Made by a program: the position numbers and the translations under genes. Below, in pieces: positions 11,673-23,887 of a DNA stretch of 64,000 nt. The stretch's first letter is position 1; every line of letters starts with the position of its first letter. The stretch comes from Boswellia sacra. Lineage: Eukaryota; Streptophyta; Magnoliopsida; Sapindales; Burseraceae. Below the pieces are notes generated by a model that was not told the origin of the DNA, ran no database searches, and was given only the letters and a program-made list of their open reading frames with translations. The DNA is taken from assembly GCA_013180625.2 (NCBI GenBank), contig SNVD02008080.1:1-64000 (forward strand). Reading direction: 5' to 3'.

Positions 11673-13800
11673 CTGGTGCGTCTGGATCATAGATGAATCT
11701 TTTGTTTATCTCAACTCAAGGGATGTGCGCTATCTTGAACCACTCTTTTCCTTTATTTCTTTTGCATTGTTTTTCCAGCAAAGGACAATCCTTAATAAGC
11801 AAATACAAGAGTGAGGATGGCAAGCCCATCTTTGGAAAGGCTGCAAGCTTCGGACAATCAGAAATCCACAAAGTTTTAAGAGTGGTGAGGTTTTTGAAAC
11901 CCTTGGAAGATAGACACTTAAGTCTTGGAAAGCTTTTGATGATCAGCTTGGTTAGAGAGGTTGGCAACATCATTTCCATCTCCTCCAGCGAAAAAGGCAC
12001 AGCATCATCTCCTTCTCTGCTTCCACCAATCTTAAGGTGTCTAAGATAGGTGAGCTTGTGCAATCCCCAATCAATCAATGGCTCAGAGATATGCACATCT
12101 GTGATTTCAACTGCTATTAAGTTGGTGGGAAAACCTTCTCTTGGAAAGGACTTGATAATTGGACATTTCTGTATTTTAATCGTAGAAGAGAGCTGAGGCT
12201 TTGCATGCCGTTGGGCATGGCTTCAAGTTTCTGACAGTTTTTTATTTTCAAATCTCTTAGATTGGTGCTGGGAAGGCCTCCTTCAAGGAAAGAAAGAACA
12301 CTTGGGCAATCTCAATATAGAGATTATGCAGACTGCTGAGATTGTTTAAGCCTTCGGATGAGAAATCAAGCTTCGGACAATCTCTAACATTAAGGTATTT
12401 AATTCTCTCAGGTAACTGACTGGTTGATGAAAGAGTGATGAGCTCCGTGCAACTCTTGATGTTAAGGCGTTCAAGTGTTGCAGGTAGCTGGCCGCTTGAT
12501 GATAAGCAAGTGAGAGACGGACAGTGGGAGATAAACAAGTATTTGAGGCCAAGAGATGTGCTGATATCGTTGATATTCTCCCTGTGCATCACGGAAGAAG
12601 AAGGACCGATATCATCTCTATCCGCAAACAAACACTGTAATTTCTCACAGTAACTTATCATAAGCCATTTTAGAGATGAAGGCAGCTGGCTTCTTGCAAT
12701 AATCGTTAGAGAATCACAATCGAAAATCTCCAAATGTTCGAGACGAGAATTGTTGTGTTTTATTCCCCCTGGTAAGGTTGCCAAAGCACTGCAACTTTTA
12801 ATCCGAAGATCACTCAGAATGGAAAGAAAACTGACCTCTGGAAACGAAACAAGAGTTGGGCAATCTTCAATGCAAAGCTTTCTGAGAGAGGTGAGGCAAT
12901 GCAGCCCTTGTGGTGGTTTTAGACAAATCTCATTCTCCAACATATACATGAGCTTTTCACAATTAACTATCTCTAGATGTTCTACTTTCTGAAACCTTTG
13001 AAGTTTCGGCCAATTCCCAGACTCTGTAATATTTGAAAGAATCATGGAATTTGGTGAGTTGGGGCCAGTTGGACCGGAGCAGAACATCCCTTTGCACCCA
13101 TCTACTTTTAATTCGCGGAGCATGGGGAGGCTTGAGAATGAAACCACCAACTCCTCACAATCACAAGCCACTAGTTTCTCTAATGAAGGAAGACAGTTAG
13201 GTAACTTTCCAGAGAGTTTTGGGCATTCAACAATGGAAAGTTCTCGGAGGCGAGGAAAGCTTCCAACATTCTCATTTCCATTGATATGATCCCAAAGTTC
13301 CCATTCCTGCAAATCCTCAATAGAAAGCGTCTCCAATGATTGAAAAGATTTTGAGCAATCCTCTCCATAAAATTCCGGGCCTATTTTCTTTAATTTCATC
13401 ATCCCTTTGATGTTGAGGTGTTTGAGTGAGTCCAATAATCCGAGTGAAGATAGAGATGTGCATGTCTCACAATTCTCCAATCTTAGGATTGCCATACAAG
13501 AGAATGATGAATCTCCTATCCAAGATGGAAATTTTGTACCACCATAATATTTGATTGTAAGCTCTTTCAAATTTCTATGAGGTCGTAGCATATCAAGTAC
13601 CTCCTCAACCCATGAATCATCCTCATTTTGAGACCCCCATTCTATTGTCAACCTTTTTAGATCTTTTTTATCAATTAATATAGTATCTCTTGTTTCTCGC
13701 AAGTTCATCACATTATCTAATCTTGAAATACAAAGTTCATCACAAAGAAATTTTAAATTCTTCAAAGCTTTCAAACTAGCAGCTTTTATACCTTTACCTA

Positions 13801-13970
13801 TGTTGAGAGAGAGAGATATAAACGAATTTAGGAGAAATATTTTATGTGTATTCTATTGTAAATAGGTGTACATATATATAGTACAATAAGGAAAAATAAA
13901 ATAGGAAAGAGCGAATCAAATATATATCTAATAGGAACACAATACTAATTTCTTATATAGAGATTTAACA
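13801..13970 (-). repeat. 3' LTR of the copia element
   Basis: This 170-bp LTR is at the left end on the plus strand, which is the 3' end of the minus-strand element. It is bounded by TG and CA and adjoins the TSD ACCTA at 13796-13800. The adjacent sequence at 13971-13982, read on the minus strand as CTTGAGGGGGAG, is the polypurine tract. Confidence 0.93.
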
Positions 13971-14155
13971 CTCCCCCTCAAGTTAGAGTATAGATATTCT
14001 CGATGCCCAACTTAAAATATAGATGAAGACAAACTCCTTTATGAAATGCCTTGATAAAAAGATCTCCAATTTGGTCTTCAGACTTAACATAAGAAGTGAT
14101 AATCTCTCTACTCATTATAGCCTCACGAACAAAGTGACAATCTACTTCGATGTGT

Positions 14156-17100
14156 TTATTCTTTCATGAAAAACTGGATTGCTAGCAATATATGTTGCAG
14201 CCATATTATCACAAAACATTTTTTATGGCTTTTTAAATCAATTCCAATCTCAGTTAAGAAATTCTTGACCCACATAATCTCACATGTTGTATGAGCCATA
14301 GCAAGATACTCTGCCTCTGAACTAGATCTCGTAACTACATTTTGTTTCTTGCTTCTCCAAGTCACTAGATTGCCTCCCAAAAAGGTACAATATCCACTTG
14401 TAGACTTCCTATCAGTTTTGGATCCAGCCCAATCAGCATCAGAATACCCAACAATGTCCAACTCTTTACCTTTCTTGTAAAGAATTCTTTTACCAACGGA
14501 CTGTTTTAGATATCGTAGAATTCTACATACCGCCTCCCAAGGGATCTTCTTCGGATTTTGCATATACTGACTAACTGCTCCCACTGCAAAAGTAATATCA
14601 GGTCTAGTGACAGTAAGATAAATCAACTTTCCCACAAGACTTCTATATCTTTTCTTATCTTCAAAATCCGGACTGCTGTCACTATCCAATATTACATTAG
14701 GATCCATAGGGGTCTCTATTAGCTTAGATCCTAACATACCCGTCTCATCAAGTAAGTCTTGCACATACTTTCTCTGAGACAAAATGATACATTCTTTACT
14801 CCTTAAAACTTCAATACCAAGAAAGTATCTGAGTTGCTCTAAGTCTTTTGTTTGAAAATGTGTCTTTAGATGTCTTTTCACTTCTTCTATGCCATTAGAA
14901 TCACTCCCAGTCACAATGATATCATCTACATACACCACAAGTATAACAATACCTGATCTTGTATATTTAAAAAATACTGAGTGATCAGATTGACAACGGG
15001 AGAAGTTGATCGAAGCCAAAACGCCACTCAATTTTTCAAACCAGGCCCTAGGTGACTGCTTCAGACCATAAATAGCCTTTTGTAACTTACAAACAGAGTT
15101 GGTTAACTCCCCCTGAGCAACAAATCCAGGTGGTTGCTCCATATAAACCTCCTCGTATAAATCACCATACAAGAAGGCATTTTTTACATCTAGCTGGAAG
15201 AGGGACCAGCCAAAAAAACACAGCGAGGGAAATGAGAATGCGAACTGAATTGAGTCTAGGCACAGGAGAAAAAGTCTCACCACAGTCAACACTAAAAGTT
15301 TGAGTGTACCCTTTAGCAACAAGACGGGCTTTTAAGCTTTCAATAGTACCATCAGGATGATATTTGATAACAAAGACCCAACGACAACCAACCACTTCTT
15401 TACCATCTGATAATTTTTGTAACTCCCATGTACCACGATTACAGAGAGCTGACATCTCATCTTCCATAGCTTTCCTCCAGCCAGGATGAGCCAAAGCTTC
15501 CTGGTAATTTTTAGGAATAGAAACCACAGACAAACACAAAGCAAAGGAGCGATCAGACAATGATAAGGCATTAAAGGAGACAAATTGAGAGATAGGATAC
15601 CTCTGAGAATTTCTAGTACCTTTGCGAAGAGCAATAGGGAGATCAAGATCGGAATACTCATTTGTAGGAGGAGTCGGATCTGGAGTAAAAGCAGAAGCTT
15701 GAGTGACGAGCAGATCAGTGAGCGGTAAATCATCTTGTGTAGCACGCGATTGATGTAGTTTTCGTCTAGACTAAACTAGGAGTGGTGGAGTTGAGAGACA
15801 CGGTAGATCTGACACCAGTATTGGAGGATCAACTAGACCAGTATCAAGTGTAGAACCACTCGATGAAAAATATGGTGTGGACTCAAAAAAGGTGACATCT
15901 GCACTGACAAAAGTTTTTCCCGAGCAAGGATCAAGACATTTGTAACCTTTCTGAGTTCTAGAATACCCAAGAAAAATACATTTGGTGGACCGAGAAAACA
16001 GTTTATCAGAAACCCTATGAAGATGAACAAAACAAACACAACCAAAAATACGAGGAGGAAGAGGAAAAGCAGGTTGATTAGGGAATAAGATAGAGTACGG
16101 AGACTGAAAATTAAGGACAGAAGAAGGAACCCGATTAATGAGGTAACAGGCGGTAAGTAAAGCTTCTCCCTAATATTTTGATAGGACTTTTATATGAAAT
16201 AACAGAGTTCGAGCCACATCTAACAAATGTCTATTTTTTCGCTCAGCAACTCCATTCTGCTGAGGGGTGTAAGCACATGATGTTTGATGTAAGATCCCAT
16301 TAGTGCTACAAAAAGTAGATAACGAGGAAGAAGTATATTCTAAAGCATTATCAGAGCGTAAAACTTTAATAGAAATTCCAAATTGAGTCTTTATTTCATT
16401 GTAAAACATTTGAAACATACTAAGGACCTTAGATCGATCTTTTAACAAATACAACCAAGTAACTCTAGAATAATCATTCACAAAGGATACAAAATATTTA
16501 AACCCATGACTGTTGGTAACTCGACAAGGACCCCATATATCTGAGTGAACCAAATCAAACGGTTGGTCACTAATTTTATTGACTCGACTACGAAACGAAA
16601 AATGAGAATGTTTACCTAACTGACAAGACTCACATTTAATTTGAGTTGGACTAGAAAAACCCATATGCTGAAGCAATTTATTTGAAGGGTGACCTAAACG
16701 ACAATGCCATTGTTCCGGAGAGACAGAAGAAGCAAGAGCTGTATGAGAGGACGAAAGTGCTTCAAACAAGTGATAAACGCCATTCTTTTCATGCCCGCCA
16801 CCAATCATCTTCCTCGTACCAATATCCTGAAAAATACAATATGATAGAAAAAAAGTGACTGAGCAATTTAAATTCTTAGTTAACTGACTAACGGATAAAA
16901 GATTAACAGAAAATCTAGGAACATGTAATACCGAAGATAAATGAAAAATAGATGTACGAATGGTTCCAGACCCTTGTACTTGGGTTTTAGAACCATCAGC
17001 AAGAACGACTGATGACTGTTTATTAAAAGGGATAAATGAACTAAAAAGAGAATCATTACCAGTCATGTGAGAAGAAGCTCCAGAGTCTATAATCCAATGA

Positions 17101-18056
17101 TGTGGGTTCAAAGAAGAAAATAAGGCAGTGGACCTACTTGTTTGGACTAAGGAAGCAGAAGGCTCACCGGCTGGTTGACTTTCAGATTTCTGAGCAGACT
17201 GCACAGAAGGTGGAGCATGAGAGTTAGATGAATTACCAACGGAAAGACGCTCCTCAGAGCTTTGATTTGCCCATTCAGGTTTTCCAAACTTATCCCAACA
17301 CTTTTCTAAAGGATGATTAAGTCTACCACAATGGGAACAAGGAACTCTTCCACATCGACCTCTAACACGCCCTCTACTCCGTCCAGAAAAGGATCCTCTG
17401 CCTCGACTACCAGACACAACTAAGGCAGAGGCTTCCTAATTATGTTGAGAGGTGGGTAACCGTTGGAGTCAAGCATATGCAGTTTTAAGACTTGGGAGAT
17501 CTTTCTCAGTCAAGATACTATTCTTAGCACTTTCATAAATAGGATTTAAGCTAGACAGGAACTTAACAACAAATAATTCTTCTCATTGTTTACGTAATGT
17601 CTCAACATCAGTGGTAACATGATGATAAGAATTAAGCTCACCCATTAATCCTTCGATTTCTCCTAAATATTCACTTAATGTTCTAGCACCTTGCTGACAA
17701 GAAAATAAAGTAGAGTAAACATCAAAAATGTTAAAGACATTTTGAGAGCCGTCAAACCTGCCTTGAAGTGAATTCCATAACTCTTTGGTAGTATCAACCC
17801 ACATCACAGTTGCCGCAAGTGATGGCTCCATACTGTTTCACAACTATGTAGTAATCAAATTGTCTTCCTGAATCCATTTAACATACTCCTTTGAATCAGA
17901 CGATGGAAGATCTTGTGTAAGATAATTATGTTTCCCTTGGCTAATCAAATATTTGGTTACTGCTTTTGCCCATAACTTGTAATTGGAGTCATTCAATTTT
18001 ACGGCTGTGATAGAATCACCAACTCCAAGAGGATTAGAGGACGGTTGAGAAGCCAT
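14156..18056 (-). pseudogene. gag-pol of the copia element, broken by stops and frameshifts
   Basis: Reading right to left, gag probably starts at the ATG at 18056 (MASQPSSNP) and breaks near 17840 and 17580. A zinc knuckle (CSHCGRLNHPLEKC, about 17300-17345), the protease motif IDSGASSHMTG (about 17060-17095), the pre-integrase HCRLGH and the integrase core with its Asp, Asp and Glu (HSDIWG, RSDN, NGVAERKNRH) lie in 16170-17417. The reverse transcriptase is frameshifted near 15200-15320 but keeps YVDDI (about 14920). RNase H (DADWAGS, STSGYC, SSEAEYLA) lies at about 14280-14450. Several breaks between these blocks mean the copy cannot encode a complete polyprotein. I have not reconstructed it. 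Confidence 0.92.
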
Positions 18057-18554
18057 GGAAACCTCAAACACAATTTTTCAATCAGATTCAAGTGAGACTA
18101 CAGTTTTTCGATGATCGAAAAATTTTTTCGGCTGACTTTTTTTTTTTAAAACACAAACAGAGAGGTTTTCTTCACTATTGACCGGTGACTTTAATAGAGT
18201 GATTTTCGGTCATATTTGAACCAAACAGCAGATTTTTTGGTGATCGAAAAATTTTTCCGGCGGAGGCAAAGGGCTTTTGGTCGCCGACGACCGGTGATCT
18301 CAGACGTGCAGGCGGTGATTGTCACCGCTGACCGGAGGTGGCTGATTTGAACGGTTAGAGGCGATGAACTAAAAAGTGACGAACGGTTTTTGGGCGATTT
18401 GAAGGGTTTCTAGTGAGATTCTGGTGACGATGATGAAGGGAAGAATGATGGAGACGGCCCGATGTATAAGTTGATGTATTCGGTGATGGGTGATGTGCCG
18501 GTGGCCGGTGATAAACAGTAACTCCGGCGATAAACAGTAGTGGGAACGATATTA
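18057..18554 (-). other. Untranslated leader of the copia element
   Basis: About 500 bp lie between the primer binding site and gag. The region contains GATCGAAAAATTTTT-type repeats (near 18110 and 18242) and several CCGG-rich patches (about 18265-18330). No coding is expected here, and packaging signals would be in this segment by analogy with other copia elements. Confidence 0.6.
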
Positions 18555-18567
18555 GGCTCTGATACCA
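18555..18567 (-). other. Primer binding site, initiator tRNA-Met type
   Basis: Read on the minus strand, the sequence next to the 5' LTR is TGGTATCAGAGCC. This is the standard copia primer binding site complementary to the 3' end of initiator methionine tRNA. It directly abuts the LTR and fixes the element's orientation. Confidence 0.95.
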
Positions 18568-18737
18568 TGTTGAGAGAGAGAGGTAGAAACGAATTTAGGA
18601 GAAATATTTTGTGTGTATTCCATTGTAAATAGGTGTACATATATATAGTACAATAAGGGAAAATAAAATAGGAAAGAGAGAATCAAATATGTATCTAATA
18701 GAAACACAATTCTAAATTCCTATATAGAGATTTAACA
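18568..18737 (-). repeat. 5' LTR of the copia element
   Basis: This 170-bp LTR is at the right end on the plus strand, which is the 5' end of the minus-strand element. It aligns without gaps to the other LTR, with 11 substitutions. A TATA-type stretch (TATATATA, about 18640) lies inside. The TSD ACCTA follows at 18738-18742. Confidence 0.93.
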
Positions 18738-20814
18738 ACCTACAACAAAATTAGATAATGTTCAGAGACATTTTAATTTTTCTATTCCCAATGGCAGCTC
18801 TCTAATTAATTAGATTTGCACCTTGAATATCAAGATGACGTAGATTGATCAAATTGTCTAACGCAGAAGGCAAATTCATCAAACAACAACAATCTCTAAG
18901 AATCAAATTTTGCAAATTCAGTAATGAGCTGTAGACTCTGGCAAACTTCTAATCTTAGTGCCACAGAGGTCAAGGTATCTAAGATGTCTCAAAGCTCCGA
19001 TTGAATCTGGTAGCTCAGTGACATAATATCTCCTTAAAGATACAACCCTCAACTTCTTAAACTTTGGCAATAAATCAGAAATAACCATATTAGTAATGAA
19101 CCTTGTACGCATATACTTACCATCATTGAGTAGTGGCAAGAACGTTCTTAGGTGATCAATATGGTTGAAGACTCCAAATTTACTTTTGCCATCGTAAACA
19201 TTGCAAGTGTAGGAAGAATGACGAATCTTCTCAAATCTTTGTATCTGCTTATTGATTCCCAAGTCATCCTCCAACCTCAAACTTGTTTCCCCCGCAACCC
19301 ACTGAGCTAAATCATTGATATATAAGGTCATGCATTATATATTTCGTACAACTATTGCCTGATAGTTGAAAAATCGACCTTGATAATAGATCATGGAAAT
19401 ACTCACTACCCAATTCTTCCAATGACTTATATTTTCCTCGGATTGTTGGATATGTCCTTCAGCCATCCATAGAGAAATAAGTTCCTTCTCCTCAAATCCG
19501 TAATCTTTTGAAAAAATAGCACAATAAGCAAAACATCTCTTTAAATGTGAAGGAAGATGGTGGTAACTTAATCTCAACACACTAGGAATGTCATTTTCTC
19601 CTGAGTAGTCCCGTATTCGACTATTCAATATCTTTTCCCACGCATCATCTCTTTGCTTAGTGCGTAGAAGGCATCCAAGAGTCTTTGCTGCCAAAGGCAA
19701 ACCTTTGCACTTCTCAATAACTTTCATACGAATCATTTCGAGATTTTGATGTGTTCCAATATTTCTATTCGCAAATGCATGCTTTACAAACACATTCCAA
19801 CAATCATCATCCGACAGCAGCTTCAATTTATAATGTTCACCATCTCCCATTAGTAATGCAACATCTACGTGGCGTTTTGTAACAATTATTTTGCTTCCCA
19901 ATGCTCCAGCCATACATGGAGACTTCATTGTTTCCCATAGCCCATAATTCGTACTCCAAACATCATCCAACACAAGCAAAAATTTTCTTCCTGCCATGGC
20001 CTCTTTCAGTTTAACTTGCACTTGATTGAAGTCAGTTAAATCACGAGACGATGAAGTGATGGAATCCAGAATGGCCTTCGAGATCCTCAAAATATCAAAG
20101 TTGTCAGAGACACAAACCCATATTATAAGGTTAAAACCTTCCACAGCTGCGTTGTCATTATACACCTCACGAGCAAGCGTTGTTTTTCCAATTCCTCCCA
20201 TGCCTACAATGGAAATTACATTAAACTTGGAATCAATGTCACTTGCTTCATCCCTTAACACCATTTCAAGGATTGGCTTTGTCTTCGTATCTTCCATAAA
20301 CAGCAGGTTCGGTTGGCAAACATGTACTGTGTGATCTTTGCCATAGAAAACTATTAGCCAATCTCTGTGTCCCTCCAGAACTACTCATTTGCATTAATCC
20401 AAGTTCATCTCTCTGTTTACAGATTTCTTTCAACCGTTTATGGATACCCTTTATCTTTGACCCCATATTCACGTTGAACTTGACAGCACTTGGAATGAAA
20501 TTAGAGAAACAAGAAATGAGATTCTGAACCTTGTTAGCAGCAATATGTTGGTCAGTTGCAAATTCATCCAGGATGTCCTCTACATCGTAAGCCAAGTCTC
20601 GAAGATCGTCCAACCAGATTTTCACGGCCCTGTTGGTCAGTTGCTTCTCCTCTGCGTCGTTGAGCACGGCCTGAATCATCAACAGTTTCTTTTCCCATTT
20701 TTTAAGCTTTGGAAGCAATCCCTCATGACTTGCAAAGCGCCGCAACTCACGGGATGCTAGCCTGTCGAATAAAACCTGGAGAAATGCGGAGATAAACAGC
20801 TCTGACAGAACCAT

Positions 20815-22300
20815 GGTTTTGTTTAATTTGTCTATCGAAAGAGATTACCACTGAAAAGAGAGCAAGCTAGAAAGAAGAACGAATGATATTGATGGAGGCT
20901 TCAACTTTAACTCATACCAGCTAGCTACGAAACAATAAACAATGTTAGAGGACTCCGTCCAGCATCATAGTCACTTTCGCACTCGATACTATCTTGCTAA
21001 ACCATTTCACATGCAATGCCTCACTGTAGCATTCAGCTTAAGTATTCCAAGTGCCACGCTAGTTAGTGTTCATATAAAAGATAAAAGAAGAAGATTAGAA
21101 ACATAAAAAACAAAATTATCCTTGAAAAGTTTCATCTAATGTTTGCTTCGTCTTCTTATTCTTCTTTTTTTTCTTTTTTTTTTTTTCCAATTTTCCAAAA
21201 AGAAACCATTCGAATTTGGAGGAGATAATTCCCTTGCTCAAATTAGCAAGCAATAGATGCATGACTTGTCGTTCACTTCCTCAACGACTAATCGTATTAC
21301 TATTTATTTTTGTCATCTATAGGTTAATGATGAGGGACTGTCGGTTACTGAAAGATTGATTAGGGATATACATTTAATTCCAAATTCAAACATTATAAGA
21401 TGAGACCATCTTCTTCTGCTGTATCAACTTTACCTATAAGCAAAACAATACGAAGATTTAAGTAGCAGTTACAAAAAAATTAAAAATCTGAAAAAATAAA
21501 ATAAATCATAACTACAAATGAATATTTAAATTTATTTATACATATCATAAATCTTAAAAAAAAAACTGAAGTGAAACGTATTATATAGACAGAAATAAAA
21601 AAATAAAATAAGATCCTAATTTCATAAGATGACTCCGCTCAAATCTTAAATTCAGGCAATCCAGGTCAGCCGAAATATTAAATATGTGCTGCAGCACATC
21701 CAGAAGCAGAGACCACACAGCCATGCAATATGATTTGATGAAAAAGTTGTGAAGTGGGTTCAATAGATAGAAGCTGTTAAGTCAGAAAGAATAGACTAGA
21801 CAAACCACCCAATGGCAACTTTTTAAAATTTCTTGCAATAGTCTTTTATGGGTTAATTCTTATTTTATATGATTAGAGTTCAAAACGTGCTCGAATGTTG
21901 TGTACGAAACAGTTAAACTGTACAGATTCGCACGCATGCACCTCAACAGAGAGCCTAAGGTTCAAAGCTTAAGATTTTTGCCTAAGACCCGCTCGTGCAA
22001 CAAACAACCTTAACTTCTGTCAATGGAGGAGGACCTGCTTTCCATGAGGCGGCTTTGTATGACCAAAGCAGAATGCCACCCAACATCTGTGCATGCATTA
22101 ACTCAAAAGAGTCAACAAGAGAGAGGGAGGCTGGAGAGAGAGAGAGAGAGAGAGAGAGTTGACCGGGCGTCTTGTGGGTGAGCTACCGGCTCATCTCTCA
22201 CACGCTCAACAGCGTTGAATTCTTTAATAAAATCATGCACCTTTGATGTTATTTCATCTCTTTCCCATACGAACACCCATGCAATAAGCAACCCGTCACA
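20815..22300. other. Intergenic DNA between divergent NB-LRR pseudogene and MYB gene
   Basis: No gene is supported. A (GA)n run of about 25 bp lies at 22134-22158. The remainder is AT-rich. The promoters of both flanking genes should lie in this interval. Confidence 0.5.
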
Positions 22301-22310
22301 TATATATAAG
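22301..22310 (+). promoter_or_regulatory. TATA box of the MYB80-like gene
   Basis: TATATATAAG lies about 239 bp upstream of the start codon and predicts a pyrimidine-rich 5' leader of roughly 200 bp. The (GA)n run upstream at 22134-22158 may serve as a GAGA-type element; that part is inference. Confidence 0.5.
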
Positions 22311-22539
22311 AATAAACCACTCACCATTTCTTTTCTCACTCAGCATCAAAGAAATGTTTCACCTCTTTTCTTTACTATAAGCAAATCTAGATTTTCCCCT
22401 ATATTTGCTTCTTTTCTTCCTTTTTTTTCTTTTTCCGTTTGAAACTATCAACTTATCCTTATTGTATTTCAACTTTTTAAGTTTCCAAACTTAAGATTAG
22501 CATTTTTTAGGCAGGACTACTAAAAAAGAAAAAGCAGTG

Positions 22540-23693
22540 ATGGGACGCATTCCATGTTGTGAGAAGGACAACGTGAAAAGAGGACAATGGACACCTGAAG
22601 AAGATAACAAGCTCTCCTCCTACATTGCCCAACACGGCACCAGAAACTGGCGCCTTATCCCCAAGAATGCTGGTTAGTTCCCTCTAATCAATAATGATTA
22701 AAGTTCAAAACACAACTAAGAAACTGGCTTAATTTCTGTTTAATGTTCATGTATTAGGCCTCCAGAGATGTGGGAAGAGCTGTAGGCTGCGGTGGACTAA
22801 TTATCTTCGTCCTGATCTTAAGCACGGCCAGTTCTCAGATGCCGAAGAACAAACTATTGTTAAGCTGCACTCTGTTGTTGGCAACCGGTACCTCAATTCA
22901 TTTTCCTCCTTTATATTACATTATCTAACTAAAAGATAAATAAACAACCAAAAAATTTAGAAGTGATATTTGATAACAAAATGGACATTGCAGTTGGTCA
23001 CTGATCGCAGCTCAGCTACCCGGTCGCACCGACAACGATGTTAAAAATCACTGGAATACCAAGCTGAAAAAGAAGCTTTCTGGCATGGGCATCGATCCAG
23101 TCACCCACAAACCCTTCTCCCATCTCATGGCAGAAATCGCCACCACACTGGCTCCACCTCAGGTGGCTCACCTGGCAGAAGCAGCTCTTGGCTGCTTTAA
23201 AGATGAGATGCTCCACCTCCTCACTAAGAAACGCATAGATTTCCAGCTTCAATCAGCACCAGGGAACACTACTTACGTTACCAATAAAAATGATGAAAAA
23301 GATGACACTATTGAAAAGATCAAGCTCAATTTATCAAGAGCTATACAAGAACCTGAAATGCAACCGTCAAACAAGCTATGGGAACCCACAGGAGCAACAG
23401 CAACAAATTTTGCAGGAGGCTGCAGTTCTTTCCCTACATCTGTTACCGGATTTCACTATGGTCCAGCATCATTTGGTAATGATGGAGCTGCATCACCATG
23501 GAGCCAGAGTATGTGTACAGGAAGCACATGCACAGCAGGGGAACAACAAGCCCGATTGCATGAAAAAGTAGAAGATGATAATAGAGAGGAGTCTGAAGTT
23601 GGAAAGGGAATTAGGAATGGATCCACCATATTCAATACAGATTGTGTCCTATGGGATTTACCATCCGATGATCTAATGAATCCCATAGTGTAG
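22540..23693 (+). CDS. MYB80: R2R3-MYB transcription factor, MYB80 orthologue
   Basis: MYB80 (formerly AtMYB103) controls tapetum development and pollen formation, acting in the nucleus. Exons are 22540-22672, 22758-22887 and 22994-23693, giving 963 nt and 320 residues. R2 spans about residues 14-64 ([12 protein letters not shown], then [16 protein letters not shown]). R3 spans about 65-117 ([17 protein letters not shown], then [20 protein letters not shown]). The two introns sit at the conserved R2R3-MYB positions. What separates it from other MYBs is the N-terminus [17 protein letters not shown], the stretch after R3 ([20 protein letters not shown], and [19 protein letters not shown]), and the C-terminal [15 protein letters not shown], which match MYB80 proteins. 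The gene ends 194 bp from the PA200 stop codon on the other strand. Confidence 0.93.
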
Positions 23694-23887
23694 GGATGCG
23701 CACAAAGCAGAGACAAGAAGGTGAGAAGATGAGATTACATATGCACAATAATGAACTCCTTAGGCAATGGTAGAAGATAAATGTAAATAAAATTCATTTA
23801 AGAATGAAATTTACCATGAAAAAGCATATTTTCTCACTATTGCTCTCAATCATTATGTTTCTATTACAACTTTCTATTACAAGTAGA

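Larger units (their letters stand above)
13801..18737 (-). mobile_element. Complete Ty1/copia LTR retrotransposon, inactivated
   Basis: The element is 4937 bp with two 170-bp LTRs (TGTTGAG...TTTAACA on the plus strand). A perfect 5-bp TSD, ACCTA, lies at 13796-13800 and 18738-18742. It is in the same orientation as the host NB-LRR gene. Removing it and one TSD copy restores a continuous Val-Val-Gly-Lys-Gly reading across the host junction, so it landed in the LRR-proximal coding region. By eye the LTRs differ at 11 of 170 positions (about 6.5%), which implies an age of a few million years under usual plant rates. The size, short LTRs and domain order (gag, protease, integrase, RT, RNase H) fit a compact copia lineage such as Ale/Retrofit; that clade call is inference. 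Confidence 0.95.
11673..20814 (-). pseudogene. CC-NB-LRR disease-resistance pseudogene (RPP13-like class), split by a copia element
   Basis: The gene reads right to left. The Rx-type coiled coil begins MVLSELFISAFLQVLFDRLA at 20814 and includes the EDVID-like AYDVEDILDEFA. Next come the P-loop GMGGIGKTTLA (about 20200), kinase-2 KFLLVLDDVW, CKGLPLAAKTLG, CFAYCAIFSKDYGF and an MHD-type MHDL. Leucine-rich repeats run from about 19100 to 11716, ending KGKEWFKIAHIP. Damage: loss of two bases near 20290 compared with the paralogue at 62570, frame changes near 19424 and 19320, stops near 18918 and 18810, the copia insertion at 13801-18737, a frame change near 12270, and a TGA at 11714-11716 just before the usual VEINKRFIYDP tail. 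The largest surviving block is 505 codons of LRR (12257-13774). Such proteins act as intracellular immune receptors; this copy cannot be full length. Confidence 0.92.
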
